Shown: positions 1 to 8,175, counted from the stretch's first letter. The stretch: DNA of 47,662 nucleotides from SLRI01 sp964576715 (GCA_964576715.1 CAZNWE010000028.1:1-47662), one strand, 5' to 3'. The notes: generated by a model from the letters alone, not told the origin. Translations and numbers: made by a program.

Positions 1-38
1 TTCATGGGATCGGGCAGGGATACGTTCATCGTTGCCAT
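1..38 (-). CDS. ParD-like antitoxin, first 12 codons only
   Basis: Only the first codons lie in the window; the gene runs leftward out of it. Read on the minus strand, the start MATMNVSLPDPM is the typical opening of ParD/RHH antitoxins, where the short beta strand (MNVSLP) makes the DNA-binding ribbon. A strong ribosome binding site (AAAGGAGGT, 42-50) lies 4 nt upstream of the ATG. A ParE-type toxin would be expected just downstream, outside the window. The call rests on 12 residues plus the strong start signal, so another ribbon-helix-helix protein is possible. Confidence 0.55.
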   Translation of the reverse strand, partial: MATMNVSLPDPM

Positions 39-40
39 AG

Positions 41-399
41 GCACCTCCTTTCAGGGGTCCAAATGACATAGTTTGGCAATTCTTGTCAATCTGCTGCTGC
101 CTGCTGAGCCCCGTGCGTGTTAGCAACGACCTTGCTGGTGAAGGAAGCGGCGACATAGGGACGGGAAGGGTTAAAAAGGGAGGTGTCCCCTAAGCCCTCA
201 CGAGACGAATTTAGCGCGTCGCCGCAGGTTCATGATTAACATGGGCGGTGTCCCCAAAGCGCGCAAAGCGCGGCAACGCGTGAACGCGCAAAATTTTCAA
301 CAAAGGCTTGGGTATTGAGTAGTGTTTATGGCAGCGCAAAAACTACCCCTATCAACCCGATCCGAAAAGGAGGGTAGTTAGTGATCTTTTGGACGACTT
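41..399. other. Intergenic stretch with a repeated GGTGTCCCC word
   Basis: No convincing gene is seen. The nonamer GGTGTCCCC occurs twice in direct orientation, at 182-190 and 247-255. The second copy is followed by a run of short GCGCGCAAAGCGCGGCAACGCG-like words (about 259-290). The stretch is more AT-rich than the window core. It may hold the promoter of the ParD-like gene and decayed mobile-element sequence. No transposase remnant could be read. Confidence 0.4.
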
Positions 400-1440
400 C
401 TAGTCGTAGATCTGTGCAAGGAACTGAGTGACCACTTCCACTAGATCCAGAGCGATTGGCAAGTCTTGATCCGCATAGGTAGCTAAGTTACTGGCCGTGT
501 CATCGGATGAAACTACCTTCAAGACATGGTTAACATCCGGGATCAGTGAAAGGGCAGCTTCTGGCGCGGCATCCGCGAGCCTACGGGCATCCGCCTCACC
601 CACCTGAAGGTCACGCAGGCCTTGAACGACAAGGACGGGAACGCGGGTCGCGGCCATCAGTGCGGCAGGATCGTAGGCGAACGCGTCCATCAGAAAGCCC
701 TGCACCTCGGGTGCGAACACCTGTTGTAGGGCGGGATTAAGCGCGCTTGTGTCCACCCTCTCGCCACGCTCCAGCGACGTGATTGCCGTTTCCGCCTCTT
801 CCAGGAGCGGGGTATTGGCCGGGTTGTCGCGCAGTTGCTGGCGCATGACGTCTCCCAATGGCCGACCGGGTGTGCTCACCAGAATAAGCCCGCACGTATC
901 TGGCAGGCGCTCTATTGCAGCCAGCACGACCAAGCCGCCTTCGCTATGACCTAGGGGCACGACGCAACGCTCGCCATTCCGGGTCGGCAACCGCGCTCGA
1001 ATGGTTTCGGCCCAGGCCAGAAGATCGTCGCCATAGGCCGCAATCGTCACATCGTTGGCATCGGCAACAGCGTCTGCCGACCCGAACATGCCGCGCTTGT
1101 CGATGCGCACTGAAAGAATTCCTCGCTCGGCCAATGCTTCGGCGAGCAACGCATAGGGCGCAGCCGAGACGCCGAGGGGAGAATTGCCGTCGCGGTCTGT
1201 TGGCCCTGATCCGGGCACAATCAATACTACAGGCGCTTCTTCCGAGATTTCGACGTCGCCAACTGGCAAAGTCAAGGTGCCCGCGAGAGGGCCTTCAAGG
1301 CCGGGTGCGGTCAGTTCGTGCTGGACTGAAACTCCATCGCCTCCCTCTTCGTCATCTATCTGAGCGACCACGGAAGAGGCCGAAACCATGCTGAAAGAGA
1401 AAGCAAGCATTCGAATGATCGATGCGATGGATAACGCCAT
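400..1440 (-). CDS. Exported alpha/beta-hydrolase (serine hydrolase)
   Basis: A 346-residue alpha/beta-hydrolase of the Hydrolase_4 / serine aminopeptidase type, probably an esterase or peptidase acting outside the cytoplasm. The first 26 residues form a signal peptide ending in ASSVVAQ. The nucleophile elbow is GHSEGG (Ser about 166), with a likely catalytic Asp in GLRDLQV (about 277) and His in PDVNHV (about 305). An oxyanion-type loop PGSGPTDRDG lies near residue 77. I chose the ATG at 1440 because AAGGAGTGG lies just upstream and it begins directly with the signal peptide; an ATG 14 codons earlier lacks such a site. It is monocistronic in this window and its codon use is less GC-rich than the core genes. 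Substrate unknown. Confidence 0.85.
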   Translation of the reverse strand: MALSIASIIRMLAFSFSMVSASSVVAQIDDEEGGDGVSVQHELTAPGLEGPLAGTLTLPVGDVEISEEAPVVLIVPGSGPTDRDGNSPLGVSAAPYALLAEALAERGILSVRIDKRGMFGSADAVADANDVTIAAYGDDLLAWAETIRARLPTRNGERCVVPLGHSEGGLVVLAAIERLPDTCGLILVSTPGRPLGDVMRQQLRDNPANTPLLEEAETAITSLERGERVDTSALNPALQQVFAPEVQGFLMDAFAYDPAALMAATRVPVLVVQGLRDLQVGEADARRLADAAPEAALSLIPDVNHVLKVVSSDDTASNLATYADQDLPIALDLVEVVTQFLAQIYD

Positions 1441-1648
1441 AACCACTCCTTTCGACACAATCCCGTTCGCAAACGTTCCCATTCTTGGGAATCGCTTTCA
1501 AGACGCCGGTCTGGAAATAGGTAGGTTTATGCCCACGAATTACGGTTTGCCGCCTCCCAAAAACGACCGTTTTGGACCGCGAGTGATGACGCGGGCTCAC
1601 GTCCGCTCTGGTAACGAAGCTGCCCTCGAGCGAAAGCTTGCTTCCGCC

Positions 1649-2290
1649 TCAAGCCCGCAGCCGCATCACCACCCTCCACGGTCGCCGCTCCACCACGACC
1701 TTCACGGCCGCTGCCAGCACCAGCACACAAAGCGCCGCCTTCGACAGCGTGCCCATCGTCCCCTCGATCAGCATCGCGTGGACGACGCTGCCGGTGACGA
1801 TCACGGTCGCCAGGGTCAGGTGACAGGTGCGCCAGACCGTTGGCTTCAGGCGTAGCCGGCGGCGGAGGGTGGCGAGGAGGGCTGTGGCGATAACCGCCCA
1901 CATGGCGATCACGCCCCAGGCGGAGAAGGGGGTGGGCGAGCGGAAGAGGAGCGCGTCGATCACGTCCGGCGGGCTGGTCAGCCACAAGCCCGCGACGTGG
2001 GCCACCACTGCCGTGAGCAGCGCGGCGCCGATCCAGGCATGGAGGTGTCGGCTGCGGCGGGCGGTAAGGCCGGGCAGGTAGCCACCGGCCAGGAGCGGCT
2101 GGAGGAGAAGAAGGGCCAGGCCCACCACGCCCGCGAAGCCCGCCGCGATGTAGACCGGCTCGCGCCAGGCGAGCAGCGGGCTCGTGGCCGCAACGGCCAG
2201 CGGGAGGACGAGGGCGGCGGCCAGGGCCGTCCAAATCAGGCCCCCCCAGATCAGGCCCCCCCGGATCAGGGTTGTGCGCGCCAGGGTCAA
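1649..2290 (-). CDS. Ferric-reductase-like heme membrane protein
   Basis: A 213-residue integral membrane protein with about six hydrophobic segments. It resembles the ferric reductase-like transmembrane domain (MsrQ/cytochrome b family). Histidine pairs spaced as in that family, H84/H98 and H157/H171, would hold two b hemes across the membrane. No FAD/NAD domain is attached. It follows the intradiol-like gene with a TTGA overlap: TTG start at 2290, TGA stop of the upstream gene at 2287-2289, so translation is probably coupled. The N-terminus contains an in-frame repeat (GGLIWGGLIW) encoded by two 15-bp units with C7 tracts. A role in moving electrons to or from the exported partner is inferred. 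No ATG is available near this point, so the TTG start is the best choice. Confidence 0.75.
   Translation of the reverse strand: MTLARTTLIRGGLIWGGLIWTALAAALVLPLAVAATSPLLAWREPVYIAAGFAGVVGLALLLLQPLLAGGYLPGLTARRSRHLHAWIGAALLTAVVAHVAGLWLTSPPDVIDALLFRSPTPFSAWGVIAMWAVIATALLATLRRRLRLKPTVWRTCHLTLATVIVTGSVVHAMLIEGTMGTLSKAALCVLVLAAAVKVVVERRPWRVVMRLRA
2235..2270. repeat. 15-bp tandem repeat with two C7 tracts inside a coding region
   Basis: The word ATCAGG followed by seven C and AG/GG occurs twice, with a third partial ATCAGG (starts 2235, 2250, 2265). The period of 15 bp keeps the reading frame and gives GLIWG repeats near the start of the ferric-reductase-like protein. C7 runs are prone to slippage, which would shift the frame soon after the start codon. 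Confidence 0.8.
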
Positions 2291-2799
2291 GCCGGCTGCA
2301 GCACGAAATCGGCGCTCAGGCTCGTCTCGCTGGCGCTCGCCATAATGGGGCGGAGAAAGACGGTTTCGAAGCCGTTGCCGTCGTGCTCGGCGTCGTAGGC
2401 GAGGTGGCCGTGCGGCTGGCCGAAGGCCGGGACGATCTGCGGCATGTCCATCCGAAAGACGCCATCCGCGTCGGTCAGCGTCGCCCCGTGGCTGTGTGGG
2501 TCACGCTCGTGGCCCTCCGTCGTGTGCGCCCAGATCTGGATGCGGATGCCGGGGAGCGGCGCTCCGTCGCCCGCGCGCCGTACCGTGCCCGTCATCCTGA
2601 AGCCACCGCCGCCGATCCGCTCGACGATGGGTGCGCCCGGCCGATAGTTGTTCGCCCCACCGCGCATCGTCGGCGTGGGGGCGAGGCCATCGGCCCGCGC
2701 CGGGAGCAGCAGGCTGGGGGCACCCGTGAAAAGTGCTGCGCCGGCCGTGGCGGCACCGGCCAGCAGCAGGCCGCGGCGGCTCTGCAAGGCTCTGGTCAT
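2287..2799 (-). CDS. Tat-exported intradiol-dioxygenase-like protein
   Basis: A 170-residue protein with a twin-arginine signal (SRRGLLLAGAATAGAAL, residues 8-24). Its beta-sandwich segment resembles the intradiol ring-cleavage dioxygenase fold (GAPLPGIRIQIWAHTTEG at about 79-96, then DADGVFRMDMP and QPHGHLAY). In the known family two Tyr and two His bind Fe(III). His residues are present in HSHG and QPHGH, but the usual arrangement around them is not clear, so catalytic activity is uncertain. A GAGGAGA ribosome site lies about 7 nt before the ATG. It is coupled to the ferric-reductase-like gene. A periplasmic metal-binding or dioxygenase role served by that membrane protein is inferred. Confidence 0.7.
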   Translation of the reverse strand: MTRALQSRRGLLLAGAATAGAALFTGAPSLLLPARADGLAPTPTMRGGANNYRPGAPIVERIGGGGFRMTGTVRRAGDGAPLPGIRIQIWAHTTEGHERDPHSHGATLTDADGVFRMDMPQIVPAFGQPHGHLAYDAEHDGNGFETVFLRPIMASASETSLSADFVLQPA

Positions 2800-3350
2800 C
2801 GTGATCTCTCCTCGTCGCTGTGGCGGGCGCCACGCGCTGCCGCAACGGGCTGCCGAGAGCAGCGGCGCGGCAACGCGCGATGTCGTCGACTGTGAGGTGA
2901 GGTAATGATGAGAAGCGCGCGGTAAAGCGTGCCCCGGGTTCGCGCCGAAAATTTACCGGTGCTACGCGCAGCGGCGACGCCCGGCTCGCGCGATCGGTCA
3001 GTCGGAGTCCGCCCGGCCCCACGCCATGCCGCCGATGGTCAGCATGGTCGACGGCTTGGCGACCATGGAACTTGATGATCGGGCGAGCCGGGTCAGGCAA
3101 GAACTGTAGACGAGCAGGCGATCGGGGAGGCAGCCCCTCCCCGCGCCCCACCCTTATTTCTTATGGCGTGAGGGTAGGTTTCGCTATCACGACAGGGCGC
3201 CGGCAGCGGCGCGACCGGATCGCCGTGCGCATGCTCGAGCAGGCGCCACCTGGCGACCGCATCTCGGCCGCCCGCCACACCGCCGACAGCTTTCCTTCGC
3301 CGCCGCCCGATCTAGGTCTCTCGCAGCAAATTCGCAGAGGAGCGGAGCGA
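2800..3350. other. Divergent intergenic region, no gene seen
   Basis: This 550-bp region lies between the leftward intradiol-like gene and the rightward folate operon and must hold both promoters. No reading frame here has family resemblance. A GC hairpin (GGGGAGG, five-base loop, CCTCCCC, 3124-3142) is present without a following T-run, so it is not a clear terminator. Confidence 0.4.
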
Positions 3351-3737
3351 ATGCCGGAACGCCGGGCCGTCGAGGCTGCAGCCGACGTTATTCTGGTCGA
3401 CGATCTGCGTGTCCAGGCGCGGATCGGCGTGCACGATGTCGAGCGCGAACGGCCGCAGAGCGTTCGCTTCGACGTCGCGATCGAGACCGTTTCGGGCTAT
3501 CTGGATCAGGCGATGGAGACCGACGCCTATGTGTCCTATGCCGATGTCGTGGCCTTCATCGAGGCCAAGGCCGAACGTGGCGGTCATGTTCGCCTGGTCG
3601 AGGAATGGGCGGCGAGCGTCGCCGACTTCGTCCTCGAGAACCCGCTGGTCGCCCAGGTGACGGTGAGCGTGCTGAAGACCGAGATCTTCGCGCGGGCCGG
3701 CGGCGTCGGCATCCGCATCGTCCGGCGCCGGGGCTGA
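3351..3737 (+). CDS. folB: Dihydroneopterin aldolase FolB
   Basis: A 128-residue protein of normal length for FolB, which converts 7,8-dihydroneopterin to 6-hydroxymethyl-7,8-dihydropterin and glycolaldehyde in folate synthesis. The family pattern is visible: an N-terminal strand IGVHDVERERPQ (about 28-39), VSYADVVAFIE at about 64-74 and a second-half catalytic region with the VEEWAASVADFVLE helix. The end FARAGGVGIRIVRR matches the usual A..VGV.I.R tail. I chose the ATG at 3351 because AGAGGAG precedes it by 8 nt; a longer upstream reading frame has no such support. It leads an operon with folK four bases downstream. Confidence 0.9.
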   Translation: MPERRAVEAAADVILVDDLRVQARIGVHDVERERPQSVRFDVAIETVSGYLDQAMETDAYVSYADVVAFIEAKAERGGHVRLVEEWAASVADFVLENPLVAQVTVSVLKTEIFARAGGVGIRIVRRRG

Positions 3738-3741
3738 GCCG

Positions 3742-4290
3742 ATGGTCAAAGCCCTCGTCGCCATCGGCTCCAACCTCGGCGATCGCCAGGGCAATCTGGC
3801 TCACGCCCTGGCCGGCCTGAGGCGCCTGCCCGGAACCACCGTTGGCGGTCTCTCGGCGATCTACGAGACAGCACCGGTCGGCGGGCCCGACAACCAGGGC
3901 CCCTTCCTGAATGCTGCAGCCTTGCTGGAGACCGATTTGCCGGCCGCGGCAGTGCTCGCCAGCCTGCACGCCATCGAGCGAACGGCAGGCCGCGAGCGGG
4001 TGATCCGCTGGGCGGCGCGCACCCTCGATCTCGACCTCTTGATCCACGGCGATACGCTCAGCGACCAGCCGGACCTACTGCTGCCGCACCCGCGCATGCA
4101 TCAGCGTCGCTTCGTCATGGTTCCGGTCTGCGACCTGCAGCCAGCCCTGCAACACCCCCGCCTCGGCCTGACCATGGCCCTGCTGCTCGCCCGGCTGCCG
4201 GTCGAGCCCGGCGATCTGACACCCTTCGCCACCGACTGGTCGGAACTCGTCACCGCACCGGCGCTCCAGCCTGTGGCAGCGGCAGGATGA
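3742..4290 (+). CDS. folK: Hydroxymethyldihydropterin pyrophosphokinase FolK
   Basis: A 182-residue HPPK, which transfers pyrophosphate from ATP to 6-hydroxymethyl-7,8-dihydropterin, the step before dihydropteroate synthase. Family marks are clear: GSNLGDRQGNL at the N-terminus, the GPFLNAA strand region, RWAARTLDLDLLIHG (the Asp-x-Asp pair binds Mg-ATP) and HPRMHQRRFVMVPVCDL. Length is usual, with a short extra C-terminal tail. It starts 4 nt after folB and its stop overlaps the next ATG (ATGA at 4287-4290), so the genes are cotranscribed. Confidence 0.95.
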   Translation: MVKALVAIGSNLGDRQGNLAHALAGLRRLPGTTVGGLSAIYETAPVGGPDNQGPFLNAAALLETDLPAAAVLASLHAIERTAGRERVIRWAARTLDLDLLIHGDTLSDQPDLLLPHPRMHQRRFVMVPVCDLQPALQHPRLGLTMALLLARLPVEPGDLTPFATDWSELVTAPALQPVAAAG

Positions 4291-5183
4291 TCCAGGGGCC
4301 CCGCCTGCTCTCGCTCTGGACCCGCTACCGGGACGCCTTCGAGGCACCGGTGCGCAGCTTCGATTTGCCCCGGTTCAACAAGCGGTTCGACGACCAGACC
4401 TACCAGATGGGGGTGTTGAACCTGTCGCCCGACAGCAGCTACCGGGAATCGGTCTGCCATACCGTCGAGGCCGCCCTTTATCGCGGCCGGCGGATGACGC
4501 TCGAGGGGGCGGCCATGGTCGATATCGGCGCCGAATCGACCGGCGAGATGGCTGATCTCGTCTCGAACGAGCGCCAGATCGAGCGCATGCGGCCGGTGAT
4601 CACACCACTCGCGGCCGAGGGGATCCTCTGCTCGGTCGAGACCTACCACCCCGAGGTCGCGATCGCGATGCTCGAGGCCGGGGCCGGCGTCGTCAACCTC
4701 ACCGGCCGGGTCGACGATCCCGATCTCTACCGGGCGATCGCCCGCCACGAGGCCGGGCTCGTGCTCTGCTACACGCCGGGCGAGAATGCCCGCTCGAGTG
4801 CCTTGCTGCCGCCGCCCGAGGCGATCCTGGATGCCCAGATCGACTTCTTCCGCGAGCGACTGGAACTCGTGCAGGCGCAGGGGGTCGAGCGCATCTGGCT
4901 CGATCCCGGCTTCGGCTTCGCCTTGAACCTGCCCGACGGCCCCGAGCGGATTCGCTACCAGACCGAGAGCATCCTGCAGTCGTTTCGGCTGCGCGTCCTC
5001 GGCTGGCCGGTTGCCGTGCAGATGACGGGCTCGGTCTGGCTGTTTCGCGACGAGGTAAGGGTCGGGGCGGTGAGTGCCGCGACCCTGGCCGCGATCTCAA
5101 GGGCGAACCTCTTGCGCAGCCACGAGGTGCCGAAGGTGCAGCCGGTGATCAAGCTGCTCGATTTTCAAGGCTTCGATGCCTGA
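4287..5183 (+). CDS. Divergent dihydropteroate-synthase-like protein
   Basis: A 298-residue TIM-barrel protein of the pterin-binding (DHPS) family, in the place where folP would be expected after folK. Recognisable family blocks are MGVLNLSPDSSY (usual GxxNVTPDSF), DIGAESTGE (usual DIGGESTRPG), GVVNLTG (usual NDV loop), IWLDPGFGF (usual DPGxGFGK) and LLRSHEV (usual RVHDV). The lysine of DPGxGFGK is absent, and the SRKxF loop that binds pterin and pABA is replaced by MTGSVWLFRDEV. Whether it makes dihydropteroate or uses another pterin or amine is therefore open. Overlaps folK by ATGA and the next gene by 8 nt. Confidence 0.75.
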   Translation: MIQGPRLLSLWTRYRDAFEAPVRSFDLPRFNKRFDDQTYQMGVLNLSPDSSYRESVCHTVEAALYRGRRMTLEGAAMVDIGAESTGEMADLVSNERQIERMRPVITPLAAEGILCSVETYHPEVAIAMLEAGAGVVNLTGRVDDPDLYRAIARHEAGLVLCYTPGENARSSALLPPPEAILDAQIDFFRERLELVQAQGVERIWLDPGFGFALNLPDGPERIRYQTESILQSFRLRVLGWPVAVQMTGSVWLFRDEVRVGAVSAATLAAISRANLLRSHEVPKVQPVIKLLDFQGFDA

Positions 5184-5931
5184 ACCGCGCGTCGCCCTGG
5201 TCACCGGGGCCGGCACCCGTCTCGGCTACGCCATCGCCGAGGGCCTGGCCGCGGACGGCTTCGCCTTGGCCCTGCACTACAATGCCTCGGCCGAGGGGGC
5301 CACGGCACTCGCCCGGGAGATCGAAGAGGCGGGCGGCCGGGCCGCACCGCTGCAGCAGGATCTGCGCGCCCCCGAGACCGCCGGCGAGCTGATCGGCAAG
5401 GCCGCCCGGGCCCTGGGCGGGCCCGTCGCGGTCCTGGTCAACTCGGCCTCGGCCTTCGATACCGACAGCCTGGCGACGCTGACGGTGGCGAGCTGGCGCA
5501 AGCTCACCGACGTCAATGTCGCGGCTCCGGTCTTCCTGATGCAGGCCTTCGCCGGGCAGGAGCCGACACCCGTGGGCGGCTCGATCGTCAATATCCTCGA
5601 TACCCAGCTGACCTCGGCCTCGCCCGAGCGCTTCAGCTATTTCTGCGGCAAGTTCGCCCTCGACGGTGCCACCCGCCTCGCCGCCATGGAGCTCGCCGGC
5701 AAGGGGCTGAGGGTCAACGCCATCGCCCCCGGCCTCGTCCTGCAAAGCGCCCAGACGGCCGAGGAATTTGCCCAGCGCCAGGCGTTGACGCCGCTCGGCC
5801 CCGGCCTCGGGCCGGCGCACATCGTCGATGCCGTCCGCTATCTGGTGCGCGCCGAGCACGTCACCGGCCACACGCTTGTCGTCGATTCAGGCCAACGGCT
5901 GATGGGCTTCGGCAACGCGCCGATCGGCTGA
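5176..5931 (+). CDS. SDR oxidoreductase, FolM/pteridine-reductase-like
   Basis: A 251-residue short-chain dehydrogenase. The cofactor motif TGAGTRLGYAIA (10-21) with Arg in the glycine loop and the HYNAS segment are typical of the NADPH-dependent pteridine reductase/FolM group. NSASAF (about 94) replaces the common NNAG. The catalytic pair is in YFCGK (about 155-159), preceded by a DTQLTS segment. FolM-type enzymes reduce dihydrofolate, dihydrobiopterin or dihydromonapterin. Being the last gene of a folB-folK-DHPS operon, a pterin or folate substrate is likely. Specific substrate is inferred from context only. Confidence 0.8.
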   Translation: MPEPRVALVTGAGTRLGYAIAEGLAADGFALALHYNASAEGATALAREIEEAGGRAAPLQQDLRAPETAGELIGKAARALGGPVAVLVNSASAFDTDSLATLTVASWRKLTDVNVAAPVFLMQAFAGQEPTPVGGSIVNILDTQLTSASPERFSYFCGKFALDGATRLAAMELAGKGLRVNAIAPGLVLQSAQTAEEFAQRQALTPLGPGLGPAHIVDAVRYLVRAEHVTGHTLVVDSGQRLMGFGNAPIG

Positions 5932-5938
5932 GCGCCGC

Positions 5939-7927
5939 TCAGATCAGCTCCATGTCGGAGACGATCTCGACCAGCGCGGGACCCTCGATGGCGATCGCCG
6001 TCTCGATCGCCTCGTCGAGCTTTGCCGGATCGGTGACGCGTGAGCCGTGCGCTCCGCAGAGCTTCGCAAAGGCCGCGAAGGACGGGTTGTGCAGGTCCGT
6101 CTGCCAGACCGCGAAGTCGCCGGCGCGCTGCTCCTTGGTGATCTTGCCGAGCTCGGCATTGTTGAGCAGGATGTGGGTGATATCCATGCCGTACTTGACC
6201 GCCGTCGTCAGCTCCATGGCGTACTGGCCGAAGCCGCCATCGCCCGAGATCGAGACCACCTTGCGGCCGGCGAGGCTGCCGTGGTCCCGGGTTGCCGCCC
6301 AGGCCCCCATGGCGGCCGGCAGGGCGAAGCCGATCGAGCCCAGATAGCCGGACATCAATACCCGCTGGCCCGAGGGCTCGAAATAGCGGCCGAAGGAATA
6401 GGTGTTGTTGCCGACATCGACGGCGATGATCGCGTCCTTCGGGCACTGCCGGGTAAGGGCGGCGAAGATCGCGGCAGCACCGATACCCTGGCCACGATCG
6501 TCGGCGAGCCGGCTTGCTTTCTCCTCGCGCCAGATGCGCCAGCGTTCGACGATCTCGGGGCGATGATCGACACCTGCCGGCCGGGCGGGCAGGACCGGGA
6601 TCAGCTCGCGGCAGAACCTGCCGATCTCGCCCCAGATCGGCAGGGTCACGGGATGGAACTTGCCGAGCTGCATCCGTTCGTAGTCGACCTGGATGATCGG
6701 CTTGTATGACGCGATCCCGGTGTGGTTGGCGAACGACGAGCCGAGCGCGATCACCAGATCGCACTCGTTCATGAACCAGCTGGCGATCGGTGTCCCGGAT
6801 CGGCCGAGCACGCCGGCGGCGAGCGGATGGTCGTCCGGGATCAGCCCCTTGCCCTTGAAGGTGGTGGCGACCGGGGCGCGCAGCGCCTCGGCGAGCGCGA
6901 TCACGTCGCCACGCACGTCCTTGGCCCCGTGGCCGAGGACGATGAACGGCCGTCGTGCCGCTGCGATCAGCTCGACGGCGCGGTCGAGCTCCTCGGCCGC
7001 CGGGCGGACCACCGGACGGCCTAGCCGACCCTCGGGCCCCATGGCCTTGGCCGCGGACGGGATCGTCTGTACATCGTCCGGGAAGATCAGGTGCGCCACA
7101 TTCTGCTCGACGATCGCCGTCTTGCAGGCGAGCGAGGCGAGCTCGGCATGATTGGAGGTCGTGAGCACCGGCTGCGAGAACGCGGCAACCGCTTGAAACG
7201 CCGAGGCAAGATCGATGTCCTGAAAAGCCCCCGGCCCGAACACCTGCGTCTGCACCTGACCGGTCAGCGCCAGGACCGGGGCCCGATCGACCTTGGCGTC
7301 CCACAGCCCGGTCAGCAGGTTGGTTGCACCGGGGCCGGCGATGGTCAGACACGCGGCCGGCTGGCCGGTGAGCTTGCCGTAGGCCGAACACGCAAAGGCG
7401 GCAGCCCCCTCGTGGCGAATGCCGTAGTAGCGCATCTCGCCCGCACTCGTTCGGCGGCGGATGGCATCGGCGAGCCCGAGATTGGAGTGGCCGACCATGC
7501 CGAACACCGATTTGATGCCCCAATTGACCAGTGTCTCGGCGACCACGTCGGTGGTGGTCCGTTGATGCGGCGGCTCTGGCTCGAGACCGACGAAGATCTC
7601 GCCATCCCGGATCTCGATCGGGAACAGCTGCTGGCCGGTATCCGCGTGGCCGCCCGGCGGCTGGCCGGTCAGCGGGTCGAAGTCCCAGCCGTGCCAGGGA
7701 CAACGGACCCAACACTGGCCATCGACCCCTGCCTCGATGGAGCCCTCGCCCAAGGGTCCGCCCTGGTGCGGACAGCGATTGTCCATCGCCGCCCACTGGC
7801 CATCGAAATGCACCAGGCAGAGCGAGGTGGTTCGGGCGGTCACGGTCTTGACCCGGCGCTCGGGCAGGTCGTCGACGTGGCCGACCGGGATCCAATCGAG
7901 CACGGTCGACATTGCAGACTCGCTCAT
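5939..7927 (-). CDS. Rieske-domain / TPP-dependent enzyme fusion
   Basis: A 662-residue fusion. Residues 10-115 form a Rieske [2Fe-2S] domain with ligands in CPH (52-54) and CPWH (76-79). Residues 125-662 form a complete TPP enzyme of the pyruvate oxidase/acetolactate synthase group: catalytic Glu in RHEGAAAF (about 173), GPGATNLLTGLWDA, central domain, and the Mg/TPP motif GDGGFGQYAMELTTAV (near 575). The length of the second part equals a normal PoxB-like core without the C-terminal membrane-binding tail. Oxidative decarboxylation of a 2-oxo acid with electrons leaving through the Rieske cluster is a reasonable inference. The substrate is unknown. A GGGAGGG site precedes the ATG. It is divergent from the Rieske-glutamate-synthase gene and shares its regulatory region. 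Confidence 0.88.
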   Translation of the reverse strand: MSESAMSTVLDWIPVGHVDDLPERRVKTVTARTTSLCLVHFDGQWAAMDNRCPHQGGPLGEGSIEAGVDGQCWVRCPWHGWDFDPLTGQPPGGHADTGQQLFPIEIRDGEIFVGLEPEPPHQRTTTDVVAETLVNWGIKSVFGMVGHSNLGLADAIRRRTSAGEMRYYGIRHEGAAAFACSAYGKLTGQPAACLTIAGPGATNLLTGLWDAKVDRAPVLALTGQVQTQVFGPGAFQDIDLASAFQAVAAFSQPVLTTSNHAELASLACKTAIVEQNVAHLIFPDDVQTIPSAAKAMGPEGRLGRPVVRPAAEELDRAVELIAAARRPFIVLGHGAKDVRGDVIALAEALRAPVATTFKGKGLIPDDHPLAAGVLGRSGTPIASWFMNECDLVIALGSSFANHTGIASYKPIIQVDYERMQLGKFHPVTLPIWGEIGRFCRELIPVLPARPAGVDHRPEIVERWRIWREEKASRLADDRGQGIGAAAIFAALTRQCPKDAIIAVDVGNNTYSFGRYFEPSGQRVLMSGYLGSIGFALPAAMGAWAATRDHGSLAGRKVVSISGDGGFGQYAMELTTAVKYGMDITHILLNNAELGKITKEQRAGDFAVWQTDLHNPSFAAFAKLCGAHGSRVTDPAKLDEAIETAIAIEGPALVEIVSDMELI

Positions 7928-8026
7928 CTCGCCCTCCCGTCCACGGCACTGCCGAACGCGAGCAAAGCCGAGTATGCCGCCGCGGGCAATCCAAAGATGG
8001 GGCCGAGTGACGGTCTCGAGCCGCCG

Positions 8027-8037
8027 CCCCCCCCCCC
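8027..8037. repeat. C11 homopolymer in a divergent promoter region
   Basis: Eleven consecutive C bases lie in the 248-bp region between the leftward Rieske-TPP gene (start 7927) and the rightward Rieske-glutamate-synthase gene (start about 8176). Tracts of this length slip during replication. In a promoter they can change spacing and so expression of either gene. No coding role is seen. Confidence 0.8.
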
Positions 8038-8175
8038 GGGATGTCGCTGTCCACTTGCGACGTTATGAAGCGTCCGGCGCGAGGGTCCCCTTGATTCTGC
8101 TCGTCAGTGCCGTACTGCAGAGCGGTATTCGACGCTCACTTGTTCCTGGCGCCCGACGCCGACACGACGGAAAGC

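Noticed and set aside
1560..1573. Small palindrome AAAACG-AC-CGTTTT upstream of the exported hydrolase
   Set aside because: Too short to assign to a regulator and more than 100 bp from the start codon.
5838..8054. Alternative minus-strand frame through the Rieske-TPP gene
   Set aside because: Arg/Pro-rich shadow; the other frame gives intact Rieske and TPP motifs.
7985..8060. GC-rich stretch that at first resembled a tRNA end
   Set aside because: No acceptor, D or T-loop pairing could be found; it is a C11 tract in a promoter region.
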